NCBI GenBank assembly: GCA_963920575.1
Contig: OY986969.1
Span: 25,211,434 to 25,275,433 of the forward strand
Reading direction: 5' to 3'
Length of the DNA: 64,000 nt
From: Narthecium ossifragum
Taxonomy: Eukaryota; Streptophyta; Magnoliopsida; Dioscoreales; Nartheciaceae
The notes beneath the pieces were generated by a model, which saw nothing but the letters and a program-made list of their open reading frames with translations, ran no database searches and had not been told where the DNA came from. Below are positions 58,535 through 64,000 of this stretch, piece by piece. The translations under genes were made by a program, and so were the position numbers. Within the stretch, counting starts at the first letter, position 1. Every line of letters starts with the position of its first letter.

Positions 58535-58815
58535 TGGTGCATTACAGCATAATCAAATTTATATCAAATTTTGCATAAAAAATCAATTTTATACTCTAAA
58601 AAAATCAATTTTGCATAAAAAACCCTAATTTTGCATATGTAAACCCTAATTCTCAAACAACAAATACATAGTAATTATGATGCATTACAGCATGATCAAA
58701 TCAATATCAAATTTTGCATAAAAAATCAATTTTATACTCTGAAAAAAATCAATTTTGCATAAAAAAACCCTAATTTTGCATATATAAACCCTAATTCTTA
58801 CATAACAAATACATT
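58535..58815. repeat. ~138-bp tandem duplication inside the MULE-type element
   Basis: GCATTACAGCAT(A/G)ATCAAAT starts near 58541 and 58682. Each copy continues with ATCAAATTTTGCATAAAAAA, TCAATTTTATACTCT and AAACCCTAATTTTGCATAT. The unit sits upstream of the first supported PMD exon. Confidence 0.85.
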
Positions 58816-58958
58816 GTTAAAATTTTAAAGAAAAATCTCACTTGGAGAGGAAGATGGAGAAGATCCAGAAGTTTGGAGGTGTTTTCGCCGGAGAAACGCC
58901 GAAAAATCGCCGGAAAATCGCGCCGTACGAGTAAATGGGGAGGGAGGTATGCTCGGTT

Positions 58959-58975
58959 GGGGGGGGGGGGGGGGG
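58959..58975. repeat. Poly-G tract of 17
   Basis: An uninterrupted run of about 17 G follows GCTCGGTT within the element. Such runs are slippage-prone, so the exact length is unreliable. Confidence 0.9.
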
Positions 58976-59136
58976 CAGGTGGGGAAGGAGGAGGGGGCCC
59001 GCTGGCCGCGTGCGGACGCCCGGCGACGAAGATCGCCGGAAAATCACCGGAGATCGAGAGAAGTAAAGGGGTTTGGAGAAGGAGAAGGGTGTTGGGTAGG
59101 GAAGGAGGCGGGCTGGGCGTCGGGGGTAATTAGAAT

Positions 59137-59310
59137 TGGAGACGTAACTCCAAGTTACGTGTCTTATGGAGATGTAACTTGGAGATACGTCTTATTAGAC
59201 GTGTCTCTAGTCTCCACACTTGGTCGCGGCGCACTTGGTGGTCAACGGTCAAAAACGTAACTCGAAGTTACGTCTTAAATTGAAGACGTAATTTGAAGTT
59301 ACGTCTTTGA
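59137..59310. repeat. Subterminal palindromic motif array, right arm
   Basis: Copies of GACGTAACTCCAAGTTACGT (59139-59160), GATGTAACTTGGAGATACGTC (59170-59190), AACGTAACTCGAAGTTACGTC (59254-59274) and GACGTAATTTGAAGTTACGTC (59283-59303). It is the counterpart of the left-arm array. Confidence 0.8.
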
Positions 59311-59457
59311 CCGCGGGAATAAAAAATGAAAGGCCACGCCAGCGTGGCGCTGACGTGGCCAAACGAGGCATAGATTGGTAAATACTTTTTGGAGAGGGTT
59401 ATTTTAATAATATTTTATTAAAATAAAATTATTTTAAAAAAATTTCCTTTATCGTAA

Positions 59458-59613
59458 AACTTATTTTACGAAAATAATTATAAAAAAAAAACACTTTTTG
59501 GCCATTTTATTATAAATTAGATCGAATCTTAATTATTTTTCGAATCATTGTTATACGTGTTTTTTAATATATATATATATATATATATTTATTTATTTAG
59601 GGGGGGTGGGGGG
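59458..59613. other. AT-rich spacer with TA microsatellite
   Basis: Contains a TA run at about 59567-59588 and a G-rich tract at 59600-59613 just before the solo LTR. Confidence 0.6.
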
Positions 59614-60692
59614 TGTCATTGGACTAAGTAATGGAAAAAATTTCACAAAAGAAAAACCGGATATCGGCATCAAGAACCCTCGGCCTCAAGCTCCACAACA
59701 TTGTGTGCACACCTTGCACATGTTAAGACCCAATCTTGGACATCTTCATTGTAGCAAAATCCGTTCTTGACCAGCCACTTCCTTCTTCTTGCACAATCAC
59801 ACACACACACCAAGAAGAATACTCGAATATGGCAAAGGAAGAGGCCATGTTCTTTTATTGATGAACGATTTTTACAAAAGAATCACTCACAACTTTCTCT
59901 CCCAACCCATGATACAAGATCATTGAAGAATACAAGGGACCCAATCCCTAGTCAATGCCTAGATGATCCTCATCTTGCCCGACCAACTCTTTATATAGAG
60001 AAGAGTCTGTGACTTGCCCTACAAGTCAATCTCTCTAATCCAAGTCAAAGTCCAAGACTTCATATTTATATGGGAAAGCAATCCGTCAATCAAGAAGCTC
60101 CCTTGCTCCACTAAACCTCTACTTGAGCAAGGACTTGCCAAAAATAGCTTCTATCCAAAACCGCTCACACTTTGAATCGAAATATGACTCCTTCCTATTC
60201 TTATGTGTCAATTCCAGAATCTCCCACACCAAACTTCCTCTTTGCCGCATCAAGTCTTCCCAAGACCCTAATCCAATTGGAACTTGGACAATGGCATGCT
60301 CGGATTGGCCCCAATGGCCAATCGCATCATCCGCTCGCGTCTTGGCACACCAAGTCCTAATCAGACTCGAACTCGCCCGCCAAGCGCGTCGGGTGTGTGC
60401 GCCTTGTCACGCGTGGCACTCACCTGACCCTTGTCATGGCATGTCAGGACTCGAACTTGGCCTGATCCGTCGTGACATCTTCTCATCTTGCCGCGCCATC
60501 TTCGAAGTTCACCCGTCATTGTTGGAGAGATGCTTGCTTACATGTCTTGGTATGATTTGCTCGCTTTCTTGAGGCTGTCAAACCTCCCATGGCTCGTGGT
60601 GCAACCATCGCATCATGATCTTGGCCCTTGGCTGTAGTACCTCCGGATGACTCGCACCAAGGGCGTGTGCCAAAGGGCTCAGGACGCTGACA
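59614..60692 (-). mobile_element. Solo LTR (candidate), antisense orientation
   Basis: About 1079 bp, starting TGTCATTGG and ending GCTGACA on the plus strand, so it has the TGTCA..TGACA ends of an LTR. Read on the minus strand it starts with TGTCAGCGTCCTGAGC, has a TATA-box-like CTATATAAAG (about 59992-60001) and, further on, AATAAAAG (about 59852) that could signal polyadenylation, the expected promoter-then-poly(A) order. There is no primer-binding site, polypurine tract or coding sequence beside it. The flanks are G-rich (GGGGG and GTGGG), so a target duplication is only approximate. Confidence 0.6.
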
Positions 60693-61055
60693 GTGGGGAT
60701 ATTCTTTTTATGTATGTTAAGAATATAATTAGATGGTCAAAGTCTTTTATCCAATCAGAGAAGAGGATCATTTGCCAATGGGCTGCTGCTTCTTGTTAAC
60801 TAACTCATCTGACACCCAGAAATCTGGATTGCTCATGAAGATATAACATGTTAGGATTCACATGTTATGCGAGGAGATCTTATTTAGACCGACCGTTATA
60901 TAGGATCTCATCCTTCTACTAGTCTTTATTTACTGTGACTGAGTTTCGTTCACTCCATTGCTCATCATAGATAGATATAAGCTCCATTTTTCACTGCATT
61001 ATATTAGTTCTTCTAGATCTTATTGCCATCTTCTAGTGCTAGTTTCTCTGTAGTG
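60693..61055 (+). promoter_or_regulatory. Upstream region of the 61.1-kb gene
   Basis: Region between the solo LTR and the start codon at 61056. A TATATAGG near 60897 could serve as TATA box, which would place transcription start around 60930. Weak evidence. Confidence 0.35.
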
Positions 61056-61658
61056 ATGTCTGGATCAAGAGGAGCAAGAAAGAAGGAGGCTAGTGACGTT
61101 GAAGTCCTCTCTTGGCGGCAGAAGAAGGCCATTGGAGATGCTGAAGAAGAGGCCGTCCGGCGAGAAGTAGAGGAAATCATCTCATGGGTATGAGCAATTC
61201 TATTTTTGAGCTTTTAACAAGATTTGAAAAAAGGCATATTTGGAGTTTCTGTTACTGTTTTCTACCATGCAAAGTAGCTCAAAGTATCATTCCCCTTATA
61301 GTACTCAACTTGTTATCAAATGACAGACTGCAATGATAGAGAAGATGGATGACAGTCAGCTGAAGGAATATGTTTCCAAGAGGCCACAGAGCCTGCAGAG
61401 TGCTGATATAGGGAAGTCTGAACCAGCCAAGAAGGTAAAATCATGGGAAAGTCAAGATTTTTATGAAAGCATTATCGCTTTATACGTTTATAGTTTTACA
61501 CGAATTTGTCCTGAGTGAAACTGTGAAGTGTGATGCAGGTGCGGAGTAAAAAGCCGAGAGCTTCATCTTCGTCTTCTTCTTCTCTTGGGCTTATGGCTAC
61601 GATTTGGAAGTATCACAAAGAGGAGGAAGGAGAAGCTTCTTTAGCATGCAGTGTCTAA
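61056..61658 (+). CDS. Hypothetical protein, three exons
   Basis: Not recognised. Exons 61056-61187, 61327-61434 and 61539-61658 all break between codons (phase 0) at canonical GT/AG sites and join to 119 residues. The protein starts MSGSRGARKKEASDVEVLSW and has a charged helical part (KKAIGDAEEEAVRREVEEII, MIEKMDDSQLKEYVSKRP). A basic/Ser-rich segment (KKVRSKKPRASSSSSSSLGL) follows, and it ends WKYHKEEEGEASLACSV. No signal peptide or membrane segment; the basic stretch could be a nuclear signal. The agreement of three in-phase exons is the main reason to believe it is real. It lies between a solo LTR and a convergent fucosyltransferase gene. Confidence 0.6.
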
Positions 61659-62283
61659 ATGGTGTCTTGCAATCACTGTGACCTTCTGTCTGAGATAGGA
61701 AGTCCTTTTGTCTAACACCTAGTTTGACACAGTGTTGCTATTTCTTTGTTGGCTTGGCCTAAGCAAGTTCCTGGTAACATCACAGGTCACCAAATCACGG
61801 TATGGAAAGATAAAGCTGACAAGACCAAGATAATGGAAGTTGTTATGAGTTTATTGGCTCTCAGGAATCTGAACAAAATCTTATGGGGTAATTTTCTTAA
61901 GTAAGTTCCTGAGGATGATCAGGAGACCTGATACTTGTCTGAGTTCTCTCTTCATGCTGGCGCTGCTACATCATAACAGAGTTTCCACAAAATAACATAA
62001 AACTGAAATGTAGATACACTATAAAATCAACACCCAAGAATTGCCCAAATGGAATTCAGGATATATATTTACTCCTTCATGCTAAAATGTTGCTCTACAT
62101 GTAAGAATAATCTAAAGGAACTGAAAAAAAAAATTCTAATAATTTTACTGTGGTATGTGAAGAAAGTGGTATGACACCAAGTGGAAGCAGATACAGGTCA
62201 TAGGACAACGGCAGAAGCAAAATTGCAAATTACAATGGGCACAAGCCGCAAGCAACAGACTAAGACTTATAAAAGTCAGAAAA
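61659..62283. other. Convergent 3' flanks
   Basis: Sequence between the 3' ends of the plus-strand hypothetical gene and the minus-strand fucosyltransferase gene; presumably both 3' UTRs. No other feature seen. Confidence 0.5.
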
Positions 62284-63439
62284 TCAGAATGATCTTGCTT
62301 TTCGCCCACCCTTCCTACTAACAAGCTCACACAGCCGACAAGGCACCGTGTCAAGGCTCACCGCACGAGTCTTGGCATAGTTGCCCATAACACCACATCT
62401 CCTCCAGGCATGGTACTCTGCATAAGCAACAGGGTCACTTGCAAGCTCCTTCACATACGAAGCCAGCTCCTCAATAGAGCTAAATTTTGAGCCATCTATT
62501 ATAGAGTTTGGAGGGACAAAATCCCACACATTGGGTGCTCCGAAATAGATGGGTACTGAACCAGCCTGCAGAGCATAGTAAAGCTTCTCTGTCACGTAGC
62601 TTTCTTTCTGGGTATTCTCAATGGCAAGAACAAACTTGTAATGGGACATTGCACAATGAAGGTGATCCCACCAATGCACTGTGGAGTACTCATTTGAGCA
62701 CTCCGGATAGAAGGACAGTGCTGTATCATGTCCTCTGACATTGTTCAAGCACTTGCCAAAGGAGTGGTGGGGAACAAGCGAGAGGAAACTTTTTGCAAGT
62801 TGGTCTCTGTGGGGAAGGCATCGTGAAGAAGACCAATAAACAAGGGTGCTCTGCAAAAGAAAGAAAGCCAAGAAAACCATCGATGCTGTATTTTCTTCTG
62901 GAAAGCACGGTTTCAAATATCTCAACAAAATAAGTGATGAATTCATCCTGTTGCATAAGTAATTGGATCCAAATAGTATTACCATGATTGTGATCTTACA
63001 AATGCAACTAGCTCAACATGGTGAATAATCATTTTTGAACTCATAGCGACTAGATCTTATAGTAATCATATCATCCACATTTGATGTAGTGAAATATCTG
63101 AAAGGAAATATGACGAAAAAAGCTCATGAATGAAGGCGAAAAGGATCAATGAAGCATTTCACAAGAAACGTATCCATGAGCAGAACCAACAAAAGGACCA
63201 TCATCAAGCAGCATAAAGTCAATCTAGCTTTGCAGATCTTCATAGTGTAGGAAGCAAAAACTTACATTGTCCTTTTGTGAGGATACGAGGTAATTCCGGT
63301 TGATGTGGAACATGGCACCGGCATATGTGGATTGGACATCATCTTTGGCATGATAACCGATAAAAATATCCTCAAAGCCTGACGGTTTTCTAGTTGCCTC
63401 AAGATCCATGTAAACACGAAGTGGATCACCTACAGATCT
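62284..63439 (-). CDS. FUT13: Alpha-(1,4)-fucosyltransferase (FUT13/FucTC type), 3' part
   Basis: Golgi type II membrane enzyme of family GT10 that adds fucose to complete Lewis-a epitopes on plant N-glycans. Two exons are clear: 63439 (or 63429)-63266 and 62850-62284. The upstream one encodes GDPLRVYMDLEATRKPSGFE, DIFIGYHAKDDVQSTYAGAM and FHINRNYLVSSQKDN. The last one encodes STLVYWSSSRCLPHRDQLAK, PHHSFGKCLNNVRGHDTALS, WWDHLHCAMSHYKFVLAIEN, ESYVTEKLYYALQAGSVPIY and FGAPNVWDFVPPNSIIDGSK, ending with a CRLCE motif and a basic tail. ESYVTEKL..AL..GSVPIYFG is the GT10 donor-binding signature. The N-terminal exon(s) with membrane anchor are not in the window. The region just upstream is triplicated, which may affect splicing. 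Confidence 0.88.
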
Positions 63440-63994
63440 CTGACATAGACGATTCACATTATTAGTCCACCAAAGGACTACACAAGGCAAGTATATATTG
63501 CCGAGAAAACTTTTTCAAGATGTCCAAGCAACAGTGTGATGTCAATATGGTGGGAAACAAGCAACAAATCATCTATATCCTCAAAGCCTGACGGTTTTCT
63601 AGTTGCCTCAAGATCCATGTAAACACGAAGTGGATCACCTACAGATCTCTGACATAGACGATTCACATTATTAGTCCACCAAAGGACTACACAAGGCAAT
63701 TATATATTGCCGATAAAACTTTTTTAAGATGTCCAAGCAGCAGTGTGATGTCAATATGGTGAGAAACAAGCAACAAATTGTCTATATCCTCAAAGCCTGA
63801 CGGTTTTCTAGTTGCCTCAAGATCCATGTAAACACAAAGTGGATCACCTACAGATCTCTGCCATAGTTGATTCACATTATTAGTCCACCAAAGGACTACA
63901 CAAGGCAAGTATATATTGCCGATAAAACTTTTTCAAGATGTCCAAGCAACAGTGTGATGTCAATATGGTGGGAAACAAACAACAAATTGGAGTC
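63368..63994 (-). repeat. Three tandem 209-bp copies covering a fucosyltransferase exon part and its intron
   Basis: ATCCTCAAAGCCTGACGG begins at 63368, 63577 and 63786, exactly 209 apart. Each unit contains the minus-strand coding piece for RSVGDPLRVYMDLEATRKPS and GFEDI, its splice acceptor, and about 140 bases upstream. Only the first (gene-proximal) copy continues into the full exon. In the two others the coding piece runs into GFEDIDDLLLVSHHIDIT-like sequence, which is the joint between units. The copies differ at a few positions. Confidence 0.92.
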
Positions 63995-64000
63995 TGTACA

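Larger units (their letters stand above)
56837..59447 (-). mobile_element. 2.6-kb MULE-type element carrying a plant mobile domain gene
   Basis: The left end (GGAAATTTTTTTAAAATAAT, ATTAAAATAACCCTCCCCAA, GGCCACGTCAGCGCCACGCT, GGCGTGGCCTTTCATTTTTT) is repeated inverted at the right end (AAAAAATGAAAGGCCACGCC, AGCGTGGCGCTGACGTGGCC, GAGAGGGTTATTTTAATA, AAAAAAATTTCC). The outer inverted arms are at least 150 bp. The same TTTATCGTAA flanks both ends (56827-56836 and 59448-59457), a 10-bp duplication consistent with Mutator-like transposition. Inside each arm lies an array of short palindromes built on ACGTAACTTGGAGTTACGT. The centre holds a minus-strand plant mobile domain gene. No MURA-type transposase is visible, so it would depend on an enzyme supplied in trans. 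Confidence 0.85.

Noticed and set aside
58600..58810. Telomere-like AAACCCTAA words
   Set aside because: Only isolated words within a 138-bp tandem duplication, not a continuous heptamer array.
1..64000. CRISPR arrays, bacterial operons, rRNA or tRNA genes
   Set aside because: No regularly spaced identical repeats with unique spacers, no rRNA stretches, and no tRNA cloverleaf with A/B boxes was recognised; the DNA is plant nuclear.

Overview
This window is nuclear DNA of a flowering plant. Every protein gene I could assemble is split by spliceosomal introns or belongs to a plant-only family (class I TCP, GASA/Snakin, GH100 invertase, plant mobile domain). The mix of very GC-rich genes (TCP, TRAPPC12-like) beside AT-rich ones, and the many MITE- and Pack-MULE-like insertions, suggest a monocot, but I cannot name the species. 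Exon coordinates were worked out by hand from splice signals, reading phase and family knowledge; no alignment was run.

Layout. 1.2-5.4 kb, minus: exosome subunit RRP45 (9 exons). 6.7-7.4 kb, minus: a GASA/Snakin cysteine-rich peptide gene. 7.4-17 kb: no host gene, but MITEs, a degraded LTR-like stretch, and a 12.1-14.2 kb repeat that carries GC-rich tandemly repeated DNA. 17.9-19.6 kb, plus: an intronless class I TCP factor with a GA-rich leader. 19.6-23.3 kb: no recognisable gene. 23.3-32.0 kb, minus: a 15-exon CHFR-type FHA/RING ubiquitin ligase with a MITE in its last intron. 32.2-37.2 kb: a nest of foldback elements, MITEs and a small MULE-type MITE. 38.3-42.2 kb, plus: a cytosolic-type alkaline/neutral invertase (4 coding exons). 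43-44.5 kb: several short repeats and a CpG-rich hAT-type MITE. 46.9-47.2 kb, plus: a small conserved plant protein behind a long leader intron. 48.1-49.7 kb: a Pack-MULE-like element bounded by a 10-bp target duplication. 51.3-52.4 kb, plus: a TRAPPC12-like TPR gene. 52.6-53.0 kb, minus: a pectinesterase relic. 53.8-55.5 kb, minus: an apparently intact 6-exon gene of a mobile-element-associated family. 56.8-59.4 kb: a 2.6-kb MULE-type element with long inverted ends, a 10-bp target duplication and a plant-mobile-domain gene. 59.6-60.7 kb: a solo LTR. 61.1-61.7 kb, plus: a three-exon unknown gene. 62.3-64.0 kb, minus: the 3' part of an alpha-1,4-fucosyltransferase gene whose upstream exon region is triplicated in tandem.

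The host genes do unrelated housekeeping or regulatory jobs (RNA decay, ubiquitination, sugar cleavage, vesicle traffic, glycan finishing, transcription) and do not form a cluster. What stands out is the mobile-element content. Two neighbouring loci at 53.8-59.4 kb carry proteins of mobile-element-associated families, one inside a bounded transposon and one free-standing with all six exons in frame. Two MULE-type elements have exact 10-bp target duplications and a small MULE-type MITE has an exact 9-bp one. One small-element family with unlike ends recurs at least seven times.
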